DNA from: Vallitalea okinawensis | Lineage (GTDB): Bacteria > Bacillota > Clostridia > Lachnospirales > PQDH01 | Direction of reading: 5' to 3' | NCBI RefSeq assembly: GCF_002964605.1 | Contig: NZ_PQDH01000003.1 | Coordinates: 558,001 to 622,000, forward strand | DNA: 64,000 bases | Part shown: positions 35,598 to 44,365 of the stretch, one piece after another | How positions within the stretch are numbered: position 1 is the first letter of the stretch | Layout: each line of letters opens with the position of its first letter | The notes under the pieces: generated by a model | What the model saw: the letters and a program-made list of their open reading frames with translations, nothing else | Databases searched by the model: none | Told to the model about the DNA's origin: nothing | Program-made: the position numbers and the translations under genes

Positions 35598-36305
35598 TTA
35601 GCAATTTATATTTGCTTTCCTTGCTTGTTTACACAAATCTTTAACAGCTAAATGATATTCTCTTCCATCCTTAATAAAATGTGAGCCACATTGCCTAAAC
35701 TCAAAGTGTACATTTTTATGGATACATTGCTCTCTAATGTCAAGCACCCAGTCATAGTTCAGCGTACGTGCATTTCTATCTGACTCGCCACCTACTACAA
35801 CTAATTCTACTTCATCCAAATACTTTCCTATATCTACTTTTTCAATTAATGGTTGGCAGATAATATTTTTATGTTTGATCGGCAACGTAGAAAACAATGA
35901 AAGTCGGTAATCTGCTCTATCTTGATTTTCAATTGTACAACCTACAGTTACATTGTCATATCCATTTTTCCAGTCCTGTGGGATGCATTTCATAAACCGT
36001 TCAATTCTTTTAGTAAGAAAAACAAAATGCAAATCAGAACGCTCCTTGATCATTTCCCAGCATTCTTGACGCCAAGGATCGGCTTCTTCAATGAGAAAGT
36101 CACTAGAAAAACACAGAAACAACGTCTGCCCCGCTTTAATTTTATATTCTCCAGATTTGTTTTTAGCAATGGGAGCATTAAATTTGTCAGTTCGAGTAAT
36201 AAGATTTGTATCAATATTTTTTCTACGATCCCCTTTGTGGATATAACAGTATTTACAGCCCTCGCTATATTTGTGGCAGCCCCGCCACGGATTCCACGTA
36301 GCCAT
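35598..36305 (-). CDS. DUF5131 (phage Gp37/Gp68-like) protein
   Basis: The 235-residue protein begins with MATWNPWRGCHKYSEGCKYC, the cysteine signature of DUF5131 proteins, which resembles a radical-SAM iron-sulfur site. It also has HFVFLTKRIERFMKCIPQDW, VTVGCTIENQDRADYRLSLF and VVVGGESDRNARTLNYDWV. These proteins occur in phages and bacterial accessory regions and have no proven function. AGGAGATG precedes the ATG. It may be the best trace of phage-borne material here. Confidence 0.87.
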   Translation of the reverse strand: MATWNPWRGCHKYSEGCKYCYIHKGDRRKNIDTNLITRTDKFNAPIAKNKSGEYKIKAGQTLFLCFSSDFLIEEADPWRQECWEMIKERSDLHFVFLTKRIERFMKCIPQDWKNGYDNVTVGCTIENQDRADYRLSLFSTLPIKHKNIICQPLIEKVDIGKYLDEVELVVVGGESDRNARTLNYDWVLDIREQCIHKNVHFEFRQCGSHFIKDGREYHLAVKDLCKQARKANINC

Positions 36306-36332
36306 GTATACATCTCCTCATGATGATTTTTT

Positions 36333-37337
36333 CTATCTTAACCAATATAATAAGTCAGGAATTAATCTTGAATAAGCATTAATTGATTGCATGGTACTAA
36401 CAACTTCTTTTGTACCTAATTTTTGCTCCTCTTCACTGCTGCACTCTATTCTTAGTGAACGTTTCATATTGTATTCAAGCCATTGGAGTTTTCCTTTAAA
36501 CACACTATATATAGTATCTTCTTTGTTACTGTTCATGGTTCCACCATTTTCAATATATGCATCAATAACTGCACAAAATAATTCTTTATCATGCTTTTCA
36601 TCACCTGACCAATATAAAGCGACTTCTAAGAGTTCCAGCGAAGGATTCATATAACCCGCTGCTTCCCAATCAATAATCATAGGCTTACCAGCATCATCCC
36701 ATAAAACATTTTTAGGGTCTAAATCTCTATGACAGATGACTACCTCATTGAAACTATTTAGTATAGCTGCATTTGCTTGATTCTCAAGTTTATACAGTGT
36801 ATCTGGGTTTTCTTTAAATTCATTAGCCCAAATCAAATCGAGTTTTCTTGCCTTTTCGAATAACATATTCCAATTTGTAGTATTAAGATTCATCTTATTT
36901 TCATGATTACTTGAGATTGATGAGAAGTCCAATTGGTGAATTCTTGCTAGTAATTCACCAATCATTCTGCACTTATCTCTATCTACACTCTCAACTTTCA
37001 GCGCTTTTCCATCAACCCATGAAAAAACTAAGTAGTATTGACCATCAACTTTATGAATGCTATTCCCATTGACACTTATTGCCGGAAGCGCGTTAATACC
37101 ACTATCTGCAACTTTATTTACTACTTTTTCAGAGAAAATATAGTTACCCATTGCAGTTTCTCTTTGCATGATTTGTGGGTTTAAAGCTTTTACTGCATAA
37201 CATCCTCTATCCGTTTTCAACTGAAACATTAAGTGCAATAAACCGCCTGAAATCTGTTTAGGTTCATCTATTATACTTCCTAATGAAAGTTTGTTACTTA
37301 ACTCATTAAAATTCAAATTATATGCTAAGTTCTCCAT
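36333..37337 (-). CDS. APH/choline-kinase-fold phosphotransferase, CotS-like
   Basis: The 334-residue protein has YAVKALNPQ with the ATP-binding lysine, the catalytic loop VICHRDLDPKNVLWDD and the metal-binding KPMIIDWEAAGYMNPSLELL. This is the pattern of APH-family and CotS/HomoSer-kinase-like proteins. It might phosphorylate an antibiotic or a metabolite. It is 27 bases upstream of the DUF5131 gene and 23 bases behind the GNAT-HIT fusion gene, so the three could be one transcription unit. Confidence 0.85.
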   Translation of the reverse strand: MENLAYNLNFNELSNKLSLGSIIDEPKQISGGLLHLMFQLKTDRGCYAVKALNPQIMQRETAMGNYIFSEKVVNKVADSGINALPAISVNGNSIHKVDGQYYLVFSWVDGKALKVESVDRDKCRMIGELLARIHQLDFSSISSNHENKMNLNTTNWNMLFEKARKLDLIWANEFKENPDTLYKLENQANAAILNSFNEVVICHRDLDPKNVLWDDAGKPMIIDWEAAGYMNPSLELLEVALYWSGDEKHDKELFCAVIDAYIENGGTMNSNKEDTIYSVFKGKLQWLEYNMKRSLRIECSSEEEQKLGTKEVVSTMQSINAYSRLIPDLLYWLR

Positions 37338-37360
37338 TGTTATCCTCTCGGTTCTCTTTA

Positions 37361-38299
37361 TTATAATAGTCCTCTCATTTTTTCTACAAACCAGTTAAAT
37401 TCCTCTACTGATTCATAGGGTGATGGCTCTGTTATGCGATAATCGATGGGAGCGCTAGGAAAATCGTCATTTAAATACCTTGGAAATAGATGAGCATGAA
37501 GATGAGGCATTGAATTCCCGTGGATTTCATAATTGATTTTTATAGCCCCAGTTACTTGATGTAAAGCTTTAGCCACCTTCTGAACATCTGCCATAAAATT
37601 TGCCATATCATCTCTTGGTAAATCATAAAAATGCTCTGAATGCTTCTTACTAAGCACATGACATTTACCAAAGAGTCTCCCCTGAGCTTCTTCATAACAC
37701 TCCACCCACGAGTTGGCTAGTTCTTTTATTAATATGGGTGGGTACGGCGCTTCTTGACCTTGACAAACAGGGCAGCTATTCTTTTCAGCCCATTTAGAAT
37801 ATCTATTAAAATTATAGTGAAAACTAGCACCCTTCTTCTTATATGTAGTAGGTATAGCCATTTTCCAAATTGGATTATTAAGTTTATCTGTTAGTGTTTT
37901 ATCAATATCAATGAAGCCAAATTTTCTATAAACTTTTTTAGCCGGAATTCCTGGTGGATAGTCATCTGGGTATGTTTCAACAGTTATGTCTTTGCCCCAA
38001 TCTAGCTGATTAATAGCGCATTTAAGTAATTTTTCACCTATTCCATTACTGCGGTATTTTTCAAATACTCCAAACCATGTAATTCTATTATGTGTTCTTG
38101 AAAATCCGATAATACCAAAACATGCATTTGTCATTCTGTCTGTTGCAATTATAGCTTCATTTTTGCTTAACTTACTATCCATATATGCATGAAATTCAGG
38201 GTCATTAGCCATATCTGGTGCCCGAAAAACATCTGCAACATCTTCAGCTAGTTTTATCCAATCCTCTTTGTCTTTTTCTAATGCAAACCTAATTAACAT
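37361..38299 (-). CDS. GNAT-HIT fusion protein
   Basis: The 312-residue protein joins two enzymes. Residues 1-150 form a GNAT domain (WFGVFEKYRSNGIGEKLLKC, then YPPGIPAKKVYRKFGFIDI). Residues 170-312 form a HIT domain with CPVCQGQEAPYPP, HVLSKKHSEHFYDLPRDDM and the catalytic HGNSMPHLHAHLFPRY histidine triad. HIT proteins hydrolyse or transfer nucleotides. Together they could acetylate one substrate and process its nucleotide conjugate. The frame is continuous, with no sign of sequence error. GGGGGGGCGC precedes the ATG. Confidence 0.87.
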   Translation of the reverse strand: MLIRFALEKDKEDWIKLAEDVADVFRAPDMANDPEFHAYMDSKLSKNEAIIATDRMTNACFGIIGFSRTHNRITWFGVFEKYRSNGIGEKLLKCAINQLDWGKDITVETYPDDYPPGIPAKKVYRKFGFIDIDKTLTDKLNNPIWKMAIPTTYKKKGASFHYNFNRYSKWAEKNSCPVCQGQEAPYPPILIKELANSWVECYEEAQGRLFGKCHVLSKKHSEHFYDLPRDDMANFMADVQKVAKALHQVTGAIKINYEIHGNSMPHLHAHLFPRYLNDDFPSAPIDYRITEPSPYESVEEFNWFVEKMRGLL

Positions 38300-38331
38300 A
38301 GCGCCCCCCCTTTATTTTACCTCTTGATTAT

Positions 38332-38733
38332 TTATCCATTACTTTTAGCAAATGCAATAATATGTCCATCAAGATCGATTCCATAAGATACATAATCACC
38401 CCATGTTCTTAATTCTGTTTTACTGATTCCCTTTCCACCAGCCATAATCAATCTATTATAGCTTTCATCTGGATTATCAACAAAGAGATATAATTCACAT
38501 CTTGGGATACCACTTCCATCGCTAGGATTAGGTACACCTTCACCCAGTATTCTTCTAATTCCTTCATCTGGCATAAGACCTAAATGTGAACTGTCAGATA
38601 GTTTGAACTCTGTCATCCCAGGAACATGTAATAATGGCTCGTATTCTAATACAGCTTCATAAAACACTTTACTCTTTTCCTGATCTTTGACATAAAGAAT
38701 AAACATTGACCTATTAACCTTAGTGTTACACAT
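38332..38733 (-). CDS. VOC superfamily (glyoxalase/bleomycin-resistance fold) protein
   Basis: The 133-residue protein has the VOC pattern: RSMFILYVKDQEKSKVFYEA at the start, GMTEFKLSDSSHLGLMPDEG, CELYLFVDNPDESYNRLIMA and a closing DYVSYGIDLDGHIIAFAKS. It might bind a drug or act on an electrophile, but the substrate is unknown. AAGGAGTGGGG precedes the ATG. It lies 33 bases upstream of the GNAT-HIT gene and probably shares a transcript with it. Confidence 0.87.
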   Translation of the reverse strand: MCNTKVNRSMFILYVKDQEKSKVFYEAVLEYEPLLHVPGMTEFKLSDSSHLGLMPDEGIRRILGEGVPNPSDGSGIPRCELYLFVDNPDESYNRLIMAGGKGISKTELRTWGDYVSYGIDLDGHIIAFAKSNG

Positions 38734-38792
38734 ATCCCCACTCCTTAAATTAAGATTACTTTTAATGCAGTAGATAATTCGAATCTTCTATG

Positions 38793-39347
38793 TCAATTAA
38801 CAAAATAAGTACCAGATGTAGCTTGTATTACTTTGTTGTTCCTATTCTTTTCAATAGAATCTAATTCACCTTGTTCCAAAAGCTTATTGATTATATCGCA
38901 TTCTTCCTCAGTCCTAATTTGTACAGGGTCATAGATCTCCTTAACTTCCTGATAACCAGTCAACCAGAATTTAGGACTAATATAAGATTTGATTTCTGCT
39001 GATAATTCTGACCTTTTAAAATCATATTGATTATATAAAACATTTCCAATATATTCACTGATATATCCATTTTTCTCATCTCGGATAGTGACTCTTGTCA
39101 AATTTTCATCATGGTATGTTAATATTACTCTTCCAACATCTTTTCCATAAAAATAATCTTCATAATACACGCCATTAATTTCTGAAACTTCTTTATTGAT
39201 AGGTATTAATGATTCATATGCTATTAGCAAATCATTGTTATCCAGCTTATTATTTCGATCAAGTCTGTATATAGTAAAGGGTAATATCGCTACAGTTAAA
39301 ATGATGAAAACAAATATGCTAATCCGTTTTATATGTTTACTACTCAT
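38793..39347 (-). CDS. Membrane-anchored extracytoplasmic protein, unknown
   Basis: The roughly 184-residue protein has an N-terminal membrane anchor (ISIFVFIILTVAILPFTIY after a basic start). A soluble external domain follows with VYYEDYFYGKDVGRVILTYH and a C-terminal ATSGTYFVN. I place the start at the ATG at 39347, which has GGTG upstream and gives a normal signal-anchor length. Promoter D at 39405 lies 58 bases upstream. No family is recognised. Confidence 0.7.
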   Translation of the reverse strand: MSSKHIKRISIFVFIILTVAILPFTIYRLDRNNKLDNNDLLIAYESLIPINKEVSEINGVYYEDYFYGKDVGRVILTYHDENLTRVTIRDEKNGYISEYIGNVLYNQYDFKRSELSAEIKSYISPKFWLTGYQEVKEIYDPVQIRTEEECDIINKLLEQGELDSIEKNRNNKVIQATSGTYFVN

Positions 39348-39404
39348 ATTCACCAACTCTCTTCCAGTCAATATCATCTATTATTGTAAAAAACATATTC
39401 CTTC

Positions 39405-39433
39405 ATTATACCACATTATAGCAATAATGTAAT
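39405..39433 (-). promoter_or_regulatory. Promoter with spacer related to copies A-C (copy D)
   Basis: The minus strand has ATTACA, a 17-base spacer and TATAAT. The spacer TTATTGCTATAATGTGG agrees with that of copy A at 13 of 17 positions. The -35 box is poor, so activity would depend on the -10 box or an activator. Confidence 0.5.
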
Positions 39434-39454
39434 TACCATCACTATAATAACTAA

Positions 39455-39486
39455 TTAAAAACCAACCTTAGTTAAAATAGGTTGGT
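39455..39486 (-). terminator. Intrinsic terminator of the GNAT gene at 39524
   Basis: The minus strand has ACCAACCT pairing with AGGTTGGT, then TTTTAATT. It lies 38 bases behind the GNAT stop and just upstream of promoter D. Confidence 0.8.
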
Positions 39487-39523
39487 CAAACTTTAAAAAT
39501 ACACGATCATTAACTTTTCCTTG

Positions 39524-40297
39524 CTATATATCTCTTGACCAATATATAGCCGGTACCCCATGTTCTTCTTCAAATCCAAGCTTATTTGCAAGGTGTATGG
39601 ACTCTTCTCTAAAGGGCCAACATGACCAACTAGGTAGTAGATTATTTTCTAGGCAATAATCGATGAATGCAATAATAGCTATTGTTGCGTATCCCTTCCC
39701 TCTATAGTGTTCTCTCGTACTGATACTTATTTCTGCCTGTCCACATCCTACAGCTACGGATATGCATTCACTTACAACAACATCATCGCAGAAAATACAG
39801 AAGCCAAAATTGGATGGATACTGCTCAATGGTTTTAAACTTTTTATGACTATCAATAATCTTTTGATTAATCTTTCTTAATTCAATTTTTTTTGATCTAC
39901 TCATCTCACTTAATACAGCTTCCCTATATTTGCTTTTATTAAAGCCAAATGTTTTACGTTGGATTTTTATACAACCGCTATTTAGGAGAAACTGTTCTAC
40001 AACCTTCCAATTTGATGAACCTAAAAAAAGAATCAATTCATCACCTTGTGAATCGTTTATCCTATACTCCATTATATATTTACATATACTCTCATTGAAA
40101 TCTTTGTTATCTTCACAACCAATTAAAAAAGAAAAGTCACTCTCTATGTAAGCTGATCTCGGATTGTCTGTATTATCAACAAAGATTTTCCCTGGTGAAT
40201 TCCCTTCAATTACCGAATGAATTAAGACTTCACTATACTGTATATCTTTAATAAGTGGAGTAATTCTTTTATATTCCTTTTGTACTAATTCAAACAT
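39524..40297 (-). CDS. GNAT_acetyltran (PF12746) family acetyltransferase
   Basis: The 257-residue protein is a second member of the ZmaR-like group. It has IYVFVDNTDNPRSA-like N-terminal blocks (here GKIFVDNTDNPRSAYIESD). The C-terminal GNAT core has ISISTREHYRGKGYATIAII as acetyl-CoA loop and LPSWSCWPFREESIHLANKL as the tail. GGAGGGAGC precedes the ATG. A 14-codon open frame with its own site ends directly before the start. A terminator follows the gene. The substrate is unknown. Confidence 0.85.
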   Translation of the reverse strand: MFELVQKEYKRITPLIKDIQYSEVLIHSVIEGNSPGKIFVDNTDNPRSAYIESDFSFLIGCEDNKDFNESICKYIMEYRINDSQGDELILFLGSSNWKVVEQFLLNSGCIKIQRKTFGFNKSKYREAVLSEMSRSKKIELRKINQKIIDSHKKFKTIEQYPSNFGFCIFCDDVVVSECISVAVGCGQAEISISTREHYRGKGYATIAIIAFIDYCLENNLLPSWSCWPFREESIHLANKLGFEEEHGVPAIYWSRDI

Positions 40298-40342
40298 TCA
40301 TGCTCCCTCCATTCTATTAAACTTTATTTTTTTAGGAAACAT
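40298..40342 (-). CDS. Possible 14-residue leader peptide ahead of the GNAT gene
   Basis: ATG at 40342 follows TTGAGGAAG at a usable spacing and encodes MFPKKIKFNRMEGA. Its stop sits two bases before the GNAT start codon, close enough for translational coupling. It could equally be chance. The rest of the 340-base gap 40298-40637 holds one promoter and one terminator. Confidence 0.3.
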   Translation of the reverse strand: MFPKKIKFNRMEGA

Positions 40343-40444
40343 TTTAACTTCCTCAAGCTACTATTGTGTTACCAAAGGGCTCACCTCCAAAAATATTGGT
40401 AATGTATTAAGTATATAACTTTATACGTTCATTCAATTTCAACT

Positions 40445-40473
40445 ATTATATCACAATATTTAGCTGATGTGAT
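40445..40473 (-). promoter_or_regulatory. Extended -10 promoter upstream of the GNAT gene at 39524
   Basis: The minus strand has TGATATAAT, an extended -10 box, with a weak ATCACA 17 bases upstream. The transcript would have a leader of about 140 bases that includes the small leader frame. Confidence 0.4.
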
Positions 40474-40516
40474 TATGTATGGTTTATAGAAAATGTTTAT
40501 AACCATTTTCTACCCT

Positions 40517-40546
40517 CAAAAAGAACCAGCCTTTTTTTAGACTGGT
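40517..40546 (-). terminator. Intrinsic terminator of the broken beta-lactamase-fold gene
   Basis: The minus strand has ACCAGTCT pairing with AGGCTGGT (one mismatch) over a short A-rich loop, then TTCTTTTT. It lies about 90 bases behind the stop at 40638. Confidence 0.7.
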
Positions 40547-40637
40547 CAAATCCTTGTTAATATTTATTGATCAATTAACACAGGATGAATCATAGCATCC
40601 TTTCTCAATATCCTATCACATGTTAATCTTTGTAGAT

Positions 40638-41870
40638 CTACTTAAATAGTATATCATAATCAAAGTCAATATCTTCTAACCTTTTAGAAGTCCAAAACCT
40701 GGCATCATCTAATGATTTATTATAGATTGATGTTGCTAGATTATCGAGGAAGAAATCTAAGACCTTACCTGCCTCCATTGTTCCAATTTCATCATCTCGC
40801 TCTTGTTCAAAAAATGTTTGTATCTCTCTTAATAACTTAATACGCTCTTCTTGTTGTAGGTTAAGCACCTTTTTATCAAGACAACCTCCACTAAGAACTG
40901 TATCACTTGATCTAATCATTCCCAAAAATTCTTTAACTAAAAGTTTATTTTCAGGATGTGGTCTATCCATATCCGACGTAATGACAAATATAAGCTCTAA
41001 TTCTGGTATCACAAATAGATACTGACCTCCGAAACCTCCTGCATAGTAACATTGATAATGACTATATTCTGTAAGCCACCACAAATAACCATAAGGCTTA
41101 TTTTCAGGATGAGTACCATCTACTTGAATTGTTGTTGCTTCATCTATATATTTCGGTGAAATGATTTGTTTTCCATCCCATTGACCATTTTTCAAGTAAA
41201 GATAACCTAATTTTGCTATATCCCTAGTCTTCATGAGTAAACACTCAGTGTCATAGAAATCAGTGTTCCATACATAGTCATCAATCCCAAGATGGGACAA
41301 CAACTTTTCATCAGTATAGGATACAAAATCTACTCCTGAGAGTTTTTCAATTATGTAATATAAAATATGTGGGTCTGGTTTATACTCAAATACCAGGCCA
41401 GGCTCATTAGCAACCCTTAATGATAATGGAAGCCTAATATCATTGTATTTTTCATTATTAGCAAACTCATAATCAGGGGCTGGCTAAATTATTCCTGATG
41501 TCTTTGTTAAAAGATGCTTAATCGTAATCCTTTTAAAATTTACATCTAGATCATCAGGAATTTCTTCACTAAAAATATCTGTTACATTCTGGTCAACACT
41601 TTCGATTAGTTCATTTTTTAGAGCTACACCTATTACAGTAGATAGAAAACTTTTAAACATGCATGCACTTTCATGTAAAGAGTGTTTTGAATAACCTTTA
41701 AAAAATTTTTCATATATAATAGCATCTTCTTTAACCACAACAATACTTTTTATCTGTGGGAATTCATTAATGATCATTTCATTTAAATTATCGATTATTT
41801 CTTGATTAATACTTTTTGATTCAGGAGTAGATTTCTTCCAATGCTTTGTTGGATAATGTATTTTCTTCAT
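40638..41870 (-). pseudogene. Serine beta-lactamase-fold gene interrupted by an in-frame TAG
   Basis: Two halves lie in the same frame and are separated only by a TAG at 41484-41486. The first half (128 codons) ends IKHLLTKTSGII. The second carries on as PAPDYEFANNEKYNDI and on to LLSHLGIDDYVWNTDFYDTE and a GGFGGQYLFVIPELELIFV strand. The class C SxxK motif reads CMFK, so the nucleophile Ser is Cys70, and the YxN tyrosine region reads YKP. The premature stop and the lost catalytic residues together suggest a decaying penicillin-binding/esterase homologue. The full frame would be about 410 residues. AGTAAATAAC-type spacing keeps it three bases behind the VOC gene. Confidence 0.75.
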
Positions 41871-41872
41871 TG

Positions 41873-42331
41873 TTATTTACTCCAATTTTGAATTTCAATA
41901 AAATTACCTTCTGGGTCAGATGCATATACTGCTGTCAAGACTCCGATACCTTCATATTCTTTTCTAACCATTTCCCCTAACTGTCCTCCACCATTTTTTA
42001 ATATCTTTTTCAGTACTACTTCAACAGAGTCAACATGAAAGGCAAGATGACCGAACCCCATTTGATTAATATGTTTCTCTGCATACACTTTATCTGTTGG
42101 AGAATACTCAAAAATTTCTAAGGTTGGGCCATTTTCATAACCAGGTAAGCTTAGATGGATACCCTTTATAGACACTTCTGATATTCCTGTTAAATCGTCT
42201 AACCATTTTCCTGACAGATTTCTCTCAGGTGGAATGGGTTTACAACCGAAAATGTTAATATAAAAACTAGCTAATCTTTTCCAATCTTCTGCAATTAAGT
42301 TAGTATGGACATATCGTATTTTATCATTCAT
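41873..42331 (-). CDS. VOC superfamily (glyoxalase-like) protein
   Basis: The 152-residue protein has RYVHTNLIAEDWKRLASFYI, TLEIFEYSPTDKVYAEKHIN, GFGHLAFHVDSVEVVLKKIL and a closing YASDPEGNFIEIQNW. These give both VOC modules with His and Glu metal ligands. This pattern is close to catechol dioxygenase/glyoxalase I-like proteins. The substrate is unknown. It is followed after three bases by the broken beta-lactamase-fold gene, so the two were probably one transcript. Confidence 0.88.
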   Translation of the reverse strand: MNDKIRYVHTNLIAEDWKRLASFYINIFGCKPIPPERNLSGKWLDDLTGISEVSIKGIHLSLPGYENGPTLEIFEYSPTDKVYAEKHINQMGFGHLAFHVDSVEVVLKKILKNGGGQLGEMVRKEYEGIGVLTAVYASDPEGNFIEIQNWSK

Positions 42332-42398
42332 TAAACTTATTCCTTTCTTCTTAACAAAAATGAATTCTTATGAGAAAAATATTTTAAGTCACGAATTT

Positions 42399-43130
42399 CT
42401 ATAATTTTCTATACCAGTACCTGTAGACCTCTTCAAATCCCAATTTGCGATACAGATTATCTGCTACAGTATTACTAACTACAACCTGCAAATATGCTTT
42501 ATTAGCTCCTAATTTACTGGCTTCTGAAAGAATACTATTCATTACATCCTTTCCGTATCCTTTTCCTCTATAAGACTCATCTACATATATATCAAATATA
42601 CCTACATAGCCTTTATCAATAACACCATATCCAAAGCCCACCGCTTTGCAGCATTCTCTTTGAGTAATCCAAATAGTCTTTCCAATTATACACTTCAACA
42701 TTGATCTTAATGTTTTAGCATTATTAATATCCATCTTTGTACTTGCAATATATTCGTCTAACCATTCTTCACTGTATTCATACCTTACTTCAGCAGATGT
42801 TTCATGAATTAAATTATGCATCTTCAAATTAATAACTCTTACAGATGTTTCATCAATTCTTTTATATCCTAAGTCATGAAGCTTATTATCTAGAGTCAAT
42901 GAAACACCATCAGAAGTTATTTTATATATGGTTGGAAGTCCAAATTTTTCATAGAATGCCCTACAGCATTCTATTTTCTGAATTATGTCAATCTTTGAGC
43001 TATAGATAGGGTTAACTGAATTTGCTCTCTTTGTATAACCATTAGAAACTCTTAGAACCCATCCATCATATAAATAAGTTTGTAAAGATGGCCACGCATT
43101 CATAGATAACTCTTCAATAAATCTAATCAT
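42399..43130 (-). CDS. GNAT acetyltransferase with N-terminal domain
   Basis: The 243-residue protein begins with an N-terminal half containing AWPSLQTYLYDGWVLRVSNG and YTKRANSVNPIYSSKI. This pattern is common in a two-domain GNAT group that I know only as uncharacterised. The C-terminal GNAT core has FDIYVDESYRGKGYGKDVMN and LQVVVSNTVADNLYRKLGFE. The substrate is unknown. The gene stands alone with about 65 bases on each side. Confidence 0.88.
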   Translation of the reverse strand: MIRFIEELSMNAWPSLQTYLYDGWVLRVSNGYTKRANSVNPIYSSKIDIIQKIECCRAFYEKFGLPTIYKITSDGVSLTLDNKLHDLGYKRIDETSVRVINLKMHNLIHETSAEVRYEYSEEWLDEYIASTKMDINNAKTLRSMLKCIIGKTIWITQRECCKAVGFGYGVIDKGYVGIFDIYVDESYRGKGYGKDVMNSILSEASKLGANKAYLQVVVSNTVADNLYRKLGFEEVYRYWYRKL

Positions 43131-43193
43131 ATTCCCACCTCATATTATAGCTTCTAGCTTATTAACTAATACATAACTTAATTCTTATTCCAA

Positions 43194-44228
43194 CTAATCT
43201 AAACAATTTAACATCCTATAGATTAATTGAAAAGGATTCTTCTTCACCTGATTCAGCGTGCCAGCTATATAAACTTTTTTAGATGGACAATAAAACGCAA
43301 AACTCCCTGTAGATCCTGAATGCCCTAGTATTTCAGGTGCAGGAATAAAAGGTGACATCACTCTTGACATTTTACATCTCATCATACCCATACTATATTC
43401 CAGAGGAAACCACTGAATTCTATGCCAATTATTATCAGTAATATACTTTCTCGGAAAAAGATTACCTCGATAAAACGCTTTTAAGAATCTTATTAAGTCA
43501 TCTGCATCTGAAATTATGCCACCTGATGCAGGTTGACTAGATAATACCAAAGGACGGTCCAGTTTCTTCTTTCCCCAGTATATTGGTGTATATATTTCAT
43601 CATTTCCTGTACATAAGTATGTCGACTTTAACTCTAAAGGTTTTATTATGTATTCACTATAGAGACTTGTTAATGATTGTCCCGTCACTGTTTTTGATAG
43701 CTCTCCTAATAATTCAAAATTCAAATCAGAATAGTAGGCTTTTTCTTGCGTACCATTTATAAAATGAGGTCTAAGCTTTCTAGTTCTATCTAATATTTCT
43801 TGTAAAGTAATTTCATAATCTTTTTCATATACATCTTTTAAAAAAGAATTATGGTCTTTACTTTTTTCAGTATAATAGTCTGCTAGCCCACTTGTTTGAC
43901 ATAAGAGTTGCTTAATGGTAATGAATCCACTATAATCTTTACCTTTGACAATATGAATACCTTTCAGTATATCAGCACTTACATATTTACCAATGGGATC
44001 ATCCAGTGACATCTTTTTCTTTTCTACTAAGTTAAATATAACAGCTGCGGTAAACATTTTAGTTATACTAGCGATTGCAAAAGTCTTTAGCTCTTTAGCT
44101 GATCCGGCCTCTCCCCTCCAAATCAACTCGTCATTCTCATTAGCTATTTTTACTGTAGCATTAAAGACTTTCTTTTCATCACAACTATTTACTAATATTT
44201 TATTTAGCTTTCTAATATTGACCTTCAT
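43194..44228 (-). CDS. Serine hydrolase of the beta-lactamase/D-Ala-D-Ala carboxypeptidase fold (class C type)
   Basis: The 344-residue protein has an intact SxxK motif (AIASITKMFTAAVIF, Ser54 and Lys57), a YSD tyrosine motif in KAYYSDLNFELLGELS near residue 168, and HSGSTGSFAFYCPSKK as the third motif. It lacks a signal peptide, so it should be cytoplasmic. It is more likely an esterase or peptidase than a secreted beta-lactamase. It differs clearly from the decayed relative 1.3 kb downstream. A short frame overlaps its ATG in an ATGA arrangement. Confidence 0.87.
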   Translation of the reverse strand: MKVNIRKLNKILVNSCDEKKVFNATVKIANENDELIWRGEAGSAKELKTFAIASITKMFTAAVIFNLVEKKKMSLDDPIGKYVSADILKGIHIVKGKDYSGFITIKQLLCQTSGLADYYTEKSKDHNSFLKDVYEKDYEITLQEILDRTRKLRPHFINGTQEKAYYSDLNFELLGELSKTVTGQSLTSLYSEYIIKPLELKSTYLCTGNDEIYTPIYWGKKKLDRPLVLSSQPASGGIISDADDLIRFLKAFYRGNLFPRKYITDNNWHRIQWFPLEYSMGMMRCKMSRVMSPFIPAPEILGHSGSTGSFAFYCPSKKVYIAGTLNQVKKNPFQLIYRMLNCLD

Positions 44229-44299
44229 TCTCTACTCCTATCCTGCTCTCTTAACAAATAATCAACTTTTTCAATTAACTTGTTTATATCGCCTAGCAC
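44225..44299 (-). CDS. Possible 24-codon upstream frame coupled to the serine hydrolase gene
   Basis: A GTG-started frame encodes a helical, charged peptide (LGDINKLIEKVDYLLREQDR). It ends in TGA overlapping the next gene's ATG as ATGA. Only a weak AAGG lies upstream. It may be a leader that couples translation or the tail of a lost gene. Confidence 0.25.
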   Translation of the reverse strand: MLGDINKLIEKVDYLLREQDRSRE

Positions 44300-44365
44300 A
44301 CCTTATTAATCAACAGTTACTTTTCCATTGTATTTCTATTTTAAGGTTTTTGTTATTAGTCATGA

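Noticed and set aside
41484-41486. Pyrrolysine or selenocysteine recoding of the TAG
   Set aside because: Selenocysteine uses TGA, no methylamine methyltransferase context is present, and the gene also has a lost catalytic Ser, so decay is simpler.
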